From Phascolarctos cinereus (Eukaryota; Chordata; Mammalia; Diprotodontia; Phascolarctidae): a stretch of 64,000 nt of DNA. The notes below the pieces were generated by a model, which was given only the letters and a program-made list of their open reading frames with translations, searched no databases and had not been told where the DNA came from. Position 1 is the stretch's first letter, and the number at the start of each line of letters is the position of its first letter. The DNA is taken from NCBI RefSeq assembly GCF_002099425.1, contig NW_018343987.1:14819501-14883500 (forward strand), given 5' to 3'. Both the position numbers and the translations under genes were made by a program. Shown here piece after piece: positions 22,655 through 34,494 of this stretch.

Positions 22655-23015
22655 AAGACCAGAGGCTCTTAAGAGGCCCCCAATGGGCTTAGAGTACTAT
22701 GTCTATATAGCAGGCTTGCAGAGCTTCCTCTGTGGGCCCTGTGTTCCTGCCGTGTGAAGCAGGCAATTCTTCCTCCAAAGGGGGATTTCAGAAGGGAAGA
22801 TGGTGGAGGAAAAAGTGTTCAATATAGTTGGCTACAGAGCAGAGTGCTAGTTAGAATGCCACCCTGGGACACTTTTTCACAACTCAGCAGAGGCAATTTA
22901 AGTGCTTTTTTTTTTCTACTTGAGTTCAAACCCAGGACAGTTAGGTAGAGGCCAGAGTTTTAACAGCTTGAAACAGTTTGAAGTGATTAATCTATTACCA
23001 AAAGATTCCTCTCAG
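22655..23015. other. unassigned sequence
   Basis: No family recognised. Confidence 0.4.
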
Positions 23016-23019
23016 CCTA

Positions 23020-23078
23020 ATTCATTCAACATTTATTAATTGCCTACTGTGTGCTTCTCATGGGGCCTTTAATCTAAT
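23020..23078 (-). mobile_element. L2 3' terminus stub
   Basis: caacatttattaattgcc then actgtgtgctt then cctttaatctaat. Confidence 0.55.
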
Positions 23079-23079
23079 A

Positions 23080-23250
23080 AAAAATTACTTACATTTTTAT
23101 AGTGCTTTAAGGATTACAAAGCACTTTCCTTACAAAAACCCTTTAAATTAAGTATTATTACTCCATTTTAGACATAAGGAAATTGATGTCCCCCACAGTT
23201 ATGTGAATTGCCCATAGTCATTCATGTAGGAAATGTCAAACCCAATTACT
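23080..23250 (-). mobile_element. MIR-family SINE
   Basis: tatagtgctttaaggatt, caaagcactttccttaca, gacataaggaaattgatg. Confidence 0.75.
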
Positions 23251-23254
23251 TTAG

Positions 23255-23695
23255 CCTTTGAGATTTGTGAATTTTTTTATTGTTGGTTACAAATAATTTG
23301 GATTTTACCCATCTGATCTTTATTCATTCAGTCAAAATCTTATACCTGTGATCTTAATTAAGTTTCCTTTGTACTTCTACATGGTTTTTTTTTTGTTTTA
23401 ATTTTCTCTCTGGGTAAAGAGTTGGTTTGAGAGTAGGAAGAATCAAAATATCCAAAAGGAATTAGAACTCAACAGATGAGAACAACCTCCCCTCCCCCAC
23501 CCCGCCCCTCTCCCGCCCCCAACGTCTTGGAGAAATGTGAATCTTTAGTGCCTCCCTATATTCTCTGACTACTTCTTTCTTTTGCAGCAAAATTCAAACT
23601 TCTCTGCTTGCCAACCCATATCCTATACAAATGAACCTACATAAGAGAGAAACACATGTGCCCGGAAAAATAATGCTCAGATCGGTTCGGTCATT
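23255..23695. other. unassigned sequence with a C-rich tract
   Basis: No repeat family recognised. The C-rich tract at 23488-23520 holds at least five runs of three or more C separated by 1-2 bases, so the minus strand fits a G-quadruplex pattern. Confidence 0.55.
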
Positions 23696-23699
23696 TTAA

Positions 23700-25190
23700 T
23701 TTCATTCATTCATTGATAAATTCATATATTCCACAAACATTTATTCAACAAATATTTATTGTGTTTCCTAAATGGCAGACACCATACTAGGTGGCAAGAC
23801 AAGAAAAAAAGAAAAGAAAGAAACAATACCTGTCCTCAAGAAGCTTACATTCTATGGGGCAAAAATATCATATGTGTAGGAATCTAAATACAGAATATAT
23901 AGTTATTTCTAGAGGTATTGCAATGGGCTTCCTCTAGGAGGAGTCACTGGAGCTGAGCTTTGAAAGAAGCTAACTATTCTACAATACAGAAGTGAAGAGA
24001 GACTGTGTATTCTAGACATGGGGGATAGCTTGGATCAAAGCATGGATACAAGAAGTAGAAAGTTCTGTATGGAGGACTGCAAGCGGACCAGTTTGGTTGG
24101 AACTTATAGTGTGTAAAGAATGTAGTAAAGGGAAATAAGCTAGGGAAGTAGAGGTTTAAAAACCAAATAGAGGAGCTTGTATTTTACTCTAGAAGGCAGA
24201 ATTGGAACTTCTTGAGCAGGGGGGTGACATGGTCAGACCTGGGCTTCAGGAATGCCAACATGGTGGTTGTTTGGTGTACGGATTGGAGAAGAAAAAGACT
24301 GAGGACAAGGAGAGAAACTGAAGACAAGGAGACCAATTACAACAGTCCAGACAAGAGGTGATGAAGGTTTGAACTAGGTTGATGACTGGGCGAGGAGGAT
24401 GAAGGAGAGGATGTAAACACTGCTGTGCAGGTGAAAGAGATAAGATCGGTCAACTGATTGGCTGTTAGGGATGATGGAGAAGCAAGAGTAAAGGATGTTT
24501 CTGAGTTTGGGAATTTGGATGACTATAAGAAATAAGTTAGTGAGGTAGAAGAAGGAGTTTAAGGAAAAAGATAATGAGTTCTATTGCAAACATGTTGAGA
24601 TGCCTACAAGGCATCTCACTGGATGTGTCCAATGAGTAGTTATTGTGAGATTGGAGTTCAGGAAAGACAATAGGGTTGGATAGCTAGATTTGGGAGTTGT
24701 CTGCATATAGGTGGGGATCAAACTCATGGAAGTCAATGAAACCACTGAAAGTATAAAGAGAACAGAAGAAGGCCCAGAGGCATATTGAAACATAAAGGAT
24801 GAAAGGTAGTACTCCTACAAGTAAGTCTAAGAAACAGTGACCAAAGAGATAGGAAAACCTAGAGAGGGTAGTGTCATGAAAATGCTGGGAGAAGAGTGTC
24901 TAGGACAAAGAGATGGGCAACAGTGTCAAATTCTAATGAGAGGTCAAGTAGGATAAGTACAAAGGAAAAGTCATCAAATTTAGCGATTAAGGGATTATTG
25001 GTCGTCTTAGAGAGAGCAGTGCCAGTTGAACTACGAAGATGCTAACTACAGGAGAAGGAGTTGAGAAGTGAGTGAGAGGTAAGAAAGTAGAGATAATGAG
25101 TGTAGACAGCTTTTTTGTTGTTTTTAAATTTTAACTATGCAAGAGAAGAGTGATACAGGAAGAAATTTTTAGGGAGAAGGTAGGATCAAG
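23700..25190 (-). mobile_element. long L2 LINE copy
   Basis: Reverse order over about 1.5 kb: terminus (caaatatttattgtgttt, catactaggtggcaagac), cctgtcctcaagaagctt, gacatggtcagacctggg, acagtccagacaagaggt, aatgagttctattgcaaa, then RT-domain positions (acagtgtcaaattctaat, gagagagcagtgccagtt). No intact frame; 5' truncated. Confidence 0.92.
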
Positions 25191-25195
25191 TCTGA

Positions 25196-25600
25196 TCCAA
25201 ACCAATCCAATAAACATTTAGCAAACATCTGCTATGTGCTAGGCACTGTGCTAAGCATTGTTGTTGTTGTTCAGTTGTATCTGACTCTTTGAAACGCTGT
25301 GCATCATACTTTTCATGGGATTTTCTTCCGGAGGATACTGGTGAGGTTTGCCATTTCCTTCTTCAGGGAATTAAGGCAAACAGAGCTTCAGTGACTTGCC
25401 CAGGGTCACTAGCTAGTAAGTGTCTTGAGGCCAGATTTGAACTCAGGTTTTCCTGATGGAGTCCAGAGCTCTATCCACTTATACACCTAGCTGCCTCAGT
25501 GCCTGAGCACCTAGCTAAGTACTAAGAGTATAATTAATAAAAAGAAAAACAGTTTCTGCCCTTAAAGAGCTTATAATCTAAAAGAGGAGATAGACAACAC
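25196..25600 (-). mobile_element. L2 LINE 3' end, split by a Mar1
   Basis: aataaacatttagcaaac and gtgctaggcactgtgcta before the SINE; agtactaagagtataatt and ttaaagagcttataatct after it. Confidence 0.85.
25259..25500 (-). mobile_element. Mar1 CORE-SINE inside L2
   Basis: ttgttgttgttcagttgt, gggattttcttccggagg, cttgcccagggtcactag, ending in acacctagctgcctc. The flanks gcactgtgctaag and gcacctagctaag look like a decayed 13-bp target duplication. Confidence 0.88.
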
Positions 25601-25861
25601 ACTAAGGGAGGCAGGAAAGGAAGAGGGGGAAGGATGGGGTACCAGAGGGTAGCTGGTACCCTGGCAACTTGTTCCATGGAGTTGAAGCCATGCAGGGAAG
25701 CAGATACAAAGTGGAGGGAGCTGAGTTCGGAGTCTACTCTTTATAAAGGAAGGCATTGGGAGGTGTTTGTTGCTCTGCGCTCCAGCCATCCAAACAAAGG
25801 AGACAGGAAGTTGTGGGGGAGTAATATCAGTCAAGGCTTGAGTTAGTTTAGAGGGCATCAA

Positions 25862-26115
25862 GGTGATGCAATGGGTAGAGTGCTGAGCCTGGAATCAGGA
25901 AGACCTGAGTTTGAATCTGATTTCAGACACTTAGTAGCTATGTGCACAAGTCACTTAACCTCTGTTTGTCTTAGTTTCCTCATCTGTAAAATGGGGATAT
26001 TAATAGCACTACTTCCCAGGGTTGTCACAAGAATCAAATGACATAATAATTATAACATGCTTAGCACAGTGCCTGACACATATTAAGTGCTATTTAAATA
26101 TTAAGAATTATAATT
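25862..26115 (+). mobile_element. MIR-family SINE, near full length
   Basis: gagtgctgagcctggaat, gacctgagtttgaatctg, gcacaagtcacttaacct, tcatctgtaaaatgggga, gcacagtgcctgacacat. Confidence 0.92.
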
Positions 26116-26159
26116 ACACCTCTATGTATTATACTCATACATATATGGTACACATATAC

Positions 26160-26161
<2 letters not shown>

Positions 26162-26215
<54 letters not shown>
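26162..26215. repeat. (TA)n microsatellite
   Basis: About 27 TA units with no interruption. Confidence 0.97.
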
Positions 26216-26220
<5 letters not shown>

Positions 26221-26404
26221 TGTATATATTTTTACAGAGAGACAGAATTAGTTAAGAGTTTGAAGGGAGTTGGAGGTCAGAGCAGATGAGAGCTGGAGAA
26301 AGTACAGAGATTGGAGATTTTGGAGAATGTAGTGAATAGACTTAGGAAATAGGGAGAGATATGAGAGGATAGGAGATAGGAATGGGAATAGAATATAATA
26401 TTTT

Positions 26405-26495
26405 TACTTCAGTTTCCTCATCTGTGAAATGAGGCAGTTGGAACTGATGGCCTCTAAGGTCCTTTTCAGCATTAACACTATAATCCTAATTATTA
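26405..26495 (+). mobile_element. MIR3/Ther-2-like SINE, 3' half
   Basis: cagtttcctcatctgtga, ttggaactgatggcctct, aaggtccttttcagcatt. Confidence 0.8.
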
Positions 26496-26639
26496 GAAAT
26501 AACTATTTTTGAAAAGACTGATAAAATTGACAATTAAATTTACTCTAAAAAAGGAAAGAAAAATCAAATTATCAAAATCATATATTAGGGGAAATCAAAA
26601 TGAATAAGAAAAAAATGCAAAATGTATGAAGGACTCCAA

Positions 26640-26870
26640 GGATCACGGCATAATGGATCAAGGTCTAGTCTTGGAGTCTGTAGTGTCTGGGCTCAAATCC
26701 TGCTTCTGACAAAAACTGGCTATGATATCCTCAGCAATTCATGTAATCTCTCATTGCCTAAAGCTACTCTTTAAAGTCTAAAACCATACATTGTAGAACA
26801 GTGACTGTTATATATTAGGAGAGAGAGTTTCCTCACTGGGAATTCCCTTAGCCAGTGCAATCAAGGGGAT
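26640..26870 (+). mobile_element. MIR-headed SINE with a distinct tail
   Basis: The head ggctcaaatcctgcttct and CORE are MIR-like. The tail differs: tttcctcactgggaattc then ttagccagtgcaatca. A second copy with the same tail type is at 55480-55960. Confidence 0.6.
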
Positions 26871-26939
26871 GGGTCCTCCCTCATTCTGGCACCTCTGCCC
26901 TCAAGTCCAATGGACAAAACCGGAAATAGGTAATACAAT

Positions 26940-27250
26940 AAACCAATATTATATGAAGAAATTAAACATCTTGTTAAATGCAATATAAAGAGCCCCATCC
27001 ATATATACCAAACATTCAAAGAAGAATGAATCTCTATACTACATAAACTATTTCCCAGAAGGGAGAAAAAAAAACTAAATTAAATCAGAAAAAGGAAAGT
27101 ATAGAACAATATCATTATTGAATATTGATACACAATATTTTTAGAATACTGACAAACATGAATAAAATGAAGTATCTATTCCTCCCCAACCAATCTTCCA
27201 ATTTGATCAAGGAGGAGTTGATCAAGCAGGAATGCAGGGATAGGTTAAAA
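26940..27250 (+). mobile_element. L1 LINE ORF2 fragment
   Basis: aaacattcaaagaagaat, ctatactacataaactat, gaacaatatcattattga, ttgatcaagcaggaatgc: L1 RT-domain order, internally deleted, no open frame. Confidence 0.7.
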
Positions 27251-27264
27251 TGAGGAACACAATG

Positions 27265-27722
27265 TGTGTTCCCAGCCTCAGTGTACATTACTGCCCTACT
27301 GATACTCTATGACCCAGCCAAATTGTCCTCTCCTTGTTCCTTGCCCACAGTTCTCCACCTCCCATCTCTGTGTCTTTACATTGGCTGTCCCCAGTGGTTA
27401 GAATTAATTCCCTTTCTATCTTTACCTCATAGAATTCCCCTTTCTCCTTCAAGACATGGTTCCAACACTACAAAGTATTTCCTGGTCCTCCCAATAGCCA
27501 TTACTCTCCCTTTCAAACTATTTTGTGTATAAGTACTGTGTGCTTACTTGTATTTATTCTTTTCATGCTTATTCTGTATGTACTTACAGATGTATTTACT
27601 TTTATTTCCTGTTAGGATATAAGCTCCTTGAGAGAGGGGGTTGGTTTATTCTTTATGCTTATATTTCCCTGGCACATAGTGTCTGACATAGTAGGTACTT
27701 AATAAATATTTTTTGATTGATT
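27265..27722 (+). mobile_element. L2 LINE 3' UTR
   Basis: cattggctgtccccagtg, cccctttctccttcaaga, gatataagctccttgaga, cttaataaatattttttg. Confidence 0.88.
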
Positions 27723-27724
27723 AT

Positions 27725-28545
27725 TTGTTTGGAAAGAGAAGTAAGGTACAAAGTGCTTAGGGATGTCTAAAGAAGAATACATTTTTTTCTTTCTAGTTTT
27801 TAGTGAAAACTGGAGTGAAAACTTGCTTTTTTAAGTGAAAAGCCTGGAAGAGATGCTGGATCTGGTCAAGTCTGAAACAGAAGTTGCAAAACATCTTAAT
27901 TACCAGCAAATCACTTGATCTTCCCCTTTGTGGGTGTTTTCATGCAGACATAGCTACATCCAGGATGGGGGGGAAAGAACAGAAAACTGAGAACTGTCTG
28001 AAGAGGTCATCTCAGGCACAAATCAGCATCCATCCCATGTTATTGTGGGCAGCCAAAGCAATCCTGTGCCAAGCACAACTAAATTTGCTTTTTTTTTTTC
28101 CATTTACAGCCAAAAATAAGAAAAATTCTCCATCAGTATGATGCCCTGGGGGCACTGGAGATTGGCAGTGATTGGCCTACTCATCAACAACCCTGGTAAA
28201 AAAAATAGGCAGGGGTCCAATATTAGTGAGTCCAGGAAATGTTCTGAGAATCCAGCACCCAGTGAAGAAGCTGGTTTCTCAGGGCAAGAGGTAATGGTGG
28301 AAACCATCCAACCTCAACTTTTTGAGTCATTGTAGTTGGAAAATGCCTGGAACTTCCCCTGACAAAACACTGAGCCACCAGCTGAGCAAGGGCTAAAGGA
28401 GCTTAATTCTGCTTTGTGGGGAGAAGCTGGCATGGGAGCCTATTGGCTGTGCTCTATATCCCGAAATTCCATGCAGGTCTCTATAGAAAGTAACACTCTG
28501 GCACTTCCATGGAGGTCCTCTGCCTTTCTGAGGATGACTTCTAGG
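27725..28545. other. unassigned sequence
   Basis: No repeat family recognised. The frames at 27884-28141 and 28104-28335 have no recognisable domain. Confidence 0.4.
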
Positions 28546-28661
28546 GGCTTAGGGAAGAAAGGGGCACTGTCAACTGGGGAGATCAGGAAAAGCTTCATTC
28601 AGAAGATACCACTTGAGTTAAGCTTTGAAGCAAACTAGGGATTCTAAGGAGCAGCAGTAAA

Positions 28662-28664
<3 letters not shown>

Positions 28665-28700
<36 letters not shown>
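28665..28700. repeat. (TG)n microsatellite inside the L2
   Basis: 18 TG units. Confidence 0.95.
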
Positions 28701-28701
<1 letters not shown>

Positions 28702-28864
28702 TGTATTCCAGGCATGGGAGACAGCCATGAAAAGAAGTGTCTTAGATGAGGAAAATGGCCAATATAAGTGGATTGTAGAGTATAGGGAAAGGAATAATGT
28801 ATAACACAATAGGAAAGGTAGATTGGGGTCAAGTTGTGAAGGGCTTTAAAAAACTAAATAGAGG

Positions 28865-29866
28865 TAATTAAGATGACGTAAAAACAAAACCAGAAAACAT
28901 CAATAAAACCTTATTTTTTAAAAAATAAAGAGAGAGAAAGGTGGCTGTGGGAAATAAAAAAAAAACTCTAAGAAGATATTCAAGAAAGGGATTTGATTCC
29001 TGTACTAGGGCTTTCAATACAAGGTTATTTTGAGGAGTTTTGTAAACCTTGAAGTGATCTATACCCATGTGAATTATGATCAGTGAGGAAAGAAATAGAA
29101 GTGTTATAGTGGTGGTAATATACTAGAAATCACCAAACCAGATGGAGGAAATGGAAGATGAGTTCCAGAAATAAATCACAAAGCCAATAGAGAGGCATGA
29201 TATAGTAGTGATGGCATGATAGTTATCTAAGCATCCCCTAGAGCTCCTCTGCAGAGAAAGTCTTGATTTTGGAAGGTTGATTTAAAAGAGATCATAGATA
29301 GGATACAGGCTCAAGTTGGAAAGGATGATTTCAAAAAGAAAAATGCTAATGATACAAATAAAAATTGTTCTAATGAGGAAGAAAAGAAGGGACTGTCTAA
29401 TGAGAGATATAGGTGAACCAGCCTTGCTGACCAACTTAAATTAAAAAAAAAACACATATTCAGTAGAAGCTTGAAGCAAGGGCCAGTAATAGAATGAATT
29501 AGAAAAACAGTGGCATAGTTTTGTGAGAGTACTATCAGGAATACTATATCTCAGAACCAGCTAAAGCTGGTAATCAATGCAAAGGGCAACTAAAAGAACT
29601 GTTTTGTAAAAGCTGTATCTGAATCAGAGGAAGGACAGGAGTCAGGAAAGCTTTGGAGACACTCACAACTTCTAGGGAAAGCAGCAGAGCCTGGGCAGTT
29701 AAATTGTGTCCAGGAATTCCTGAGTTCGGGACATGCCTATAGGTTGGTCATGAATAGAGAAGTGCCTGACAAATGCTGTACACGTGCAATCTGTGTGGTA
29801 ATTTTTTTTAATATTTTGGTTACATTCCTTTTGTCATGAATAAAGACTATGTGCAGTTAAAAAAAA
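28865..29866 (+). mobile_element. 1-kb retroposed insert with AATAAA and poly(A)
   Basis: It splits the L2 copy. The right end has AATAAA at 29839-29844, followed 14 bases later by an 8-A run (29859-29866). Imperfect direct repeats flank it: aaaaaactaaatagagg ending at 28864 and aaaaaactaagcagaca starting at 29861. These are hallmarks of L1-type retroposition of a polyadenylated RNA. Positions 29170-29290 (tagtagtgatggcatgat) weakly resemble the CR1/L3 endonuclease region encoding a GDFN motif. No host gene is recognised and no open frame above 66 codons exists. It could be a processed pseudogene of an untranslated region or a LINE-containing transcript. Confidence 0.6.
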
Positions 29867-31194
29867 CTAAGCAGACACTTATATTTGATCCTAGAGGCAA
29901 TGGAGAATTATTGGAATTTATTAAATAAGGGGGAGACATTAGGGGGATGACATTGTCAGATGCGCATTTTAGGAAAATTACTTTGATGGAGGATGAATTG
30001 AAGAAAGAAAACATTTGAGGTGGGGAAAACAATTAAGCTCTTACTTCAATAGTATAGATAAAGGGTGATGAGAACCTGCAGTATGATGACACTCGTGTGA
30101 ATGTGGAGAAAAAGATGTATCATGAAGGTATCACAGAAGTCAAACTCACCAAGACTGAGCATGTGATTGGATGGGGGGAGTTGAATGACAGTGGGAAGTC
30201 TGGGTGACTAGAAAGCTTTTGGGAATCCTCAAGAGTAACAGGGACATTTGGAAGGAGGTTGGTTTTGTGGAGAAGGAGAATGACTTCAGTTTTGGACATC
30301 TTGAGTTTGGTATACCTATAGAACACCCAGTTAGAAATATCCAAAAGGGAGCTGAAGATGCATGACTAGACCTAGGCTGAATATACAGTTCTGGGAGTCA
30401 CAAAGAGATAGAGAGAGACGATCATTGAATGTATAGGAGCTGATGAGGTCACCGAGAGAGAGAGAGCCCACAATAGAGCCTTGTGATACATTCACAGTAA
30501 GGTGCACGATATTGTTGAAGAACCAGAAAAGGAACCTGAGAAGGAGTCCGAAGTCAGAAAGTTAGAGAACAAAAAGAAAGCAGCATTAGAAAAAGCCAGA
30601 GAGAAGAGAGTATCTGGGAGGACAGGGTGTCCAGCAGTGTCAAATGCTACAGAGACATTGGGAAGGATTGAGATTGAGAAAAAGCATCAAATGATGATTT
30701 TGAGACCACTGGGAATTTTGGAGAAAATGGCTTCAGCTGAGTGATGATGTTTGAAGCCAGATTGCAGAGAGTTTAGGAGAAACAGGAGAAGTAGTGAAGA
30801 AGATTTGTTTAGGTAATTTTTTTCCTATTTGGTTGCTAAAAGAAGGAGAAATACATGTGATAAGTTGAGGGGATGGTAAGTTCTATTGAGGAATTTTTTC
30901 AGGACAGGGGAAAACTTTTTTGTAGGCAGCAAAGAAGAAACTGATAAATAGGGAGATATGGAAGATTGGAGAGAGCTAGCAGTCTCTGCAGAAGATGGGA
31001 GGGGATAGGATTGAGAGTATATTTACAGGCCCTGGCCTTAATGAGGAAAAGAGCCACCCCGTCATGATCAAAGACTGGAATAAAGCAGTAGAAGGATAGG
31101 GATGATGAGAAGGATTTTGCAACATAGAGAAGGGAAGAAGAGGAAGCTCACATTCAATGGTCTCTCATCTCAGTGAAGTATGTGCACAATAGGT

Positions 31195-31379
31195 CAAATG
31201 ATTTGATTGGTCTGTTACTTCTGATTGCTCCAAATGGTACCTAGTAGCCATTCGGCTATTAGTCCTAAGCATCTGGAAGTAAGAAGTGGGCTTGGAGCCC
31301 TATATATGATAGCTGTTGCTTCTGATTTCAATCTGCTTATTGCTCTCATCACTAAATGGTGGCATTCTCAGGCTTGTGG

Positions 31380-31419
<40 letters not shown>

Positions 31420-31630
31420 ATGCACATGCGCATGCTTTGGGGGTAGGGGGGTAGGGATGTGGCTAGAGTGCTATCTCATCTACTTCTGGCCCAGTGGTCT
31501 TAAGGAGTGCTTGGCGATCCCCAGTGTGAGATGCCAGGCTTGCTCATGGGAGCAGTTTCAGGCTGAGCAGGGGCCAGAAAGAAGCTGTGATATGATCACA
31601 TTTTTTCCTGGTGGCTGCTGGCTGCTCATT
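31195..31630. other. unassigned sequence with a (GT)n tract
   Basis: No repeat family recognised outside the (GT)n at 31382-31417. The 73- and 109-codon frames cross that tract. Confidence 0.45.
31382..31417. repeat. (GT)n microsatellite
   Basis: 18 uninterrupted GT units. Confidence 0.97.
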
Positions 31631-31634
31631 TCTT

Positions 31635-31790
31635 ACATATTTTGAAATTTTAATGAATAAGAATTTGATTTGCCAGGCACCGTGTGTCTACTTTAATTAA
31701 GCAAAGGGTATCATTTTAGCGGCATAATAAGTAGCACATAATTGGTCTTGCATTAGATATACCTAACACATGCACTGTGTGACTTTACGT
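31635..31790. other. candidate conserved non-coding element
   Basis: Non-repetitive block with homeodomain-type words (ctttaattaagcaaag, gcacataattggtctt, gcattagatatacc) and no open frame. Conservation and enhancer function are inferred, not shown. Confidence 0.4.
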
Positions 31791-32900
31791 GTACATGCAT
31801 ATAAACATATATGTATATAAACATGCATACATACATACACATACACCTGCATCTTCTAAGGAGAAAAACACACCTTGATTGGGTTGTTCTAGCATGATGC
31901 AACCTGTTGTATGTAAAGAATCACTTCAATAACTTGATTGCCCCCTAAGAGACAAGAATTCATGTTGGCATTGTCCCAGGATTCTTGGGTTTATAGCTTA
32001 GAAAACAGAGAGGGTATGGAAGGGAAGGAAAAGTGAATAGCTGTAAGGCAGTGCACCTAGAGAAACACATTTTCCATTGATTAAACAAGTCAGATTGGTA
32101 GTCATAGAAGCAGTAAGATCGAACAGAAAGGTACTTGGAGAGTTATAGAAAAGCCCTGGACTCCTGGGCTTTGTTGCTAAGCATTTGCCCAGGGCAGGAG
32201 AATGGGAATCCAGCAGGGAGAAGAAGAGGGCTAAGAATAATAGAGGGGGAGAGTAAACTCAGCACAGGCATGTGATAGAAAGCCAGTGGCGTTGGATTTG
32301 GAGAATCACCAGGAAGGCTGGGGAGCTGCTAGACAGACTGGTGAGATGCTGCCAGGCAGACAGGTGGGTTTTCAGAGTTCTTGTGTTTTTAGTGGATTCA
32401 CTGAGCCCCAGGTTCTGGTACCTGCCTTTTCTGAGGATCACTGGTGCTGAGTGGGGCTATTCCTGGATCTCCCCCGCCCCTGGAGAGAAAGACAAATGTA
32501 TCTGGTACATTTGCACGGTGGGGTCTCCAGCACACATTAAGGAGATGGCACTCCAAAGATTCAGCCTTCCTCCCCTCAGAACTCACTGTCATCTCCCTCA
32601 AACAGAAGAACCAGAGTTTCAAGCTCCCTGCAGAGACTTCTTATTCCTTTCTAAATGTTCTTTGAATCTGTGCCTGGCAGAATTGTGGAGAATGGGGACC
32701 ATTAGATCTGCAGGATGTGGGTGAGGTCCCGTCTATTCCCATCAGTTTGCAGTTCATTGATTGCTATTTTAGTCATGACCCTCAGGGAAAATGGTCTCCA
32801 TTTATACCGTAGAACCCATCCAGAGCAAGGGGACATTGGTGAAGTCTGAGCATATATTCCATTCCCCTCACACTCCTCAGGTGACCAGATGTACCTCTTG
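31791..32900. other. unassigned sequence
   Basis: 31800-31850 is a short CATA-rich tract. The rest has no recognised repeat. A 150-codon plus-strand frame (32272-32724) contains no motif I recognise, overlaps a minus-strand frame, and has no supporting context, so it is not called as a gene. Confidence 0.45.
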
Positions 32901-32904
32901 TTCC

Positions 32905-33055
32905 CGAGATTATAGATTTATAGCTAGAAGGGGCTTTAGCAATCCCCCCATTTTAGAGTGGTTAAGCCACTTGGCCAAGGTCACCTAGGTAGGAAACATC
33001 AGAGCCAGGATCCTAAATGAAGCCTCATGACCTCGAATCCAGCACTCTTTCCAGG
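32905..33055 (-). mobile_element. MIR-family SINE
   Basis: attatagatttatagcta, cacttggccaaggtcacc, gaatccagcactctttcc. Confidence 0.75.
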
Positions 33056-33214
33056 CCATTGTCTTCGGATAATGTGGCTCCTACAAAAATAGGAGACAAC
33101 TTAGATTCTAGTTCGGCTACTCGGGGCCCTCTGAAGAATAGGTATCTCTGTGTACTCCTAATTGCCATAGAAACATAAATCCCACTCCACAAGCTGAGCC
33201 CCAGAGGTATGTGT

Positions 33215-34490
33215 TTCAGCATTCATTAATTCATCAAAATATTTATTGAATGCATACTATGTGCTCAGCATTGTGGTTAATTGTGATGCGGTTGGGGATA
33301 GGTGAAGAGAATATGTTACAAAAATTTAGAACAGGGTCCTTAGAAGCTTACAGTCTTCTTCTTGGGAAACAAGACTTTCACATCAAAAACAGCTTGATAA
33401 TACATGGAGGTGTACAGAGTTAAGTTCCAAATGTGTGCTCCGTCAAAGGCATTTAGAGAATTGAGTTCAAAATTGTCTTGCCCTTTGTATGCCTAAGGCA
33501 TTGAGCCAGGTACTATGAGGGGGAAGGGGAGGATACAAAAGTGAATAAGATAAATCCCTGTCTTCATAGAGCTTACAATATAATTAAATCTAGTAGAAAG
33601 AAGAAAATATACCTATAAATTTATGAGTGTGAACATCTATTAGACATTTACAACATGCTATGAGAAGGCAAAGGCAAGAAGGTTCATTTAGTTACGAGAG
33701 TCAGGGAAGGAGAATTTGATCTGGGCCTTGAAGGATGGTAGGAATTGATCTTGTGATGGGTGGGGGACAGTTGAAGAGGATATTTCATTCACAGGGAAAG
33801 AAGGAAAGTACTGAAAGTCTTCGGGGGAACAGCTACTACACTGGTTTGGTTGGAGCATTGGTGGTCCTTGAGCCTTCCTGCTCTTCCCAACAGCTAGGCC
33901 CCTACTCTTTACAAAAGTGGGTCAGAGCTCAGATTGTATCTCTCCATTGTACCCCGTGCCATGCCATCTATATATTTATAGTGTTCACAAACATCTATCT
34001 TGCATGAGTTAAGTAGTATCACTCCAAAGAAAGAAAGTTTAGAGACAGATTGTTGAGGGCCTTGAATGCCAACTAAATGAGTTGCCGTAAGCAATGAGTA
34101 ATGTTTGAGATCACTGTAGGCTAACATGGTGAGGACAGATAGGCTTCAAGGAGACATTGGGAACAGGAGCTCTGCCTTTAAGGGTGCATAGAATAATGAT
34201 GTAGGTGGATCATGACAGGGCATCACAAGCGGAGGCTCAGCATGACAAATTTCCTAAGACGTTAGTTGTGTTTAGTACGCTGTGGAAAGGTAATTTGGGA
34301 TCAGATTGTGGAGGGTGTTCACTCAGTGTTCAAAGTCAGATAAATGAGTTCAGACTTTCTACTGCAGACTTTCAAGTCAAGTCAAATCAATACCATGAAC
34401 TGAGTTTCTACACTATTAAAGACCTTTGTTAAGTATTGTTGAAGGATACAAGTTCCTCCTCTCAAAAAGCTTATAGTCTTCCCAGGATCT
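33215..34490 (-). mobile_element. series of L2 LINE 3' pieces
   Basis: Three L2 3' termini lie in the same orientation: 33225-33350 (atatttattgaatgcata), 33480-33740 (aggcattgagccaggtac, cctgtcttcatagagctt) and 34385-34490. 33730-34340 holds L2 3' UTR pieces such as ttgttgagggccttgaat. They are either separate insertions or one rearranged copy. Confidence 0.75.
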
Positions 34491-34494
34491 TGCT

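Larger units (their letters stand above)
28550..31190 (-). mobile_element. long L2 LINE copy split by a 1-kb insertion
   Basis: The 3' UTR part (aagcttcattcagaagat, gtgtattccaggcatggg, gtcaagttgtgaagggct) breaks at 28864. It resumes at about 29867 with atatttgatcctagaggc, tggagaattattggaatt, gacttcagttttggacat, then RT-domain positions (gtccagcagtgtcaaatg) and the usual upstream stretch to about 31190. About 1.65 kb of L2 in total. The plus-strand frame 30502-30744 is antisense to it and not a gene. Confidence 0.9.

Noticed and set aside
30502-30744. Lys/Glu-rich 80-codon frame resembling a charged ribosomal or nuclear protein
   Set aside because: It lies antisense to the L2; the charge comes from purine-rich L2 UTR.
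32272-32724. 150-codon plus-strand frame
   Set aside because: No recognised motif, contradicted by overlapping frames, no promoter or splice context. Kept only as unassigned DNA.
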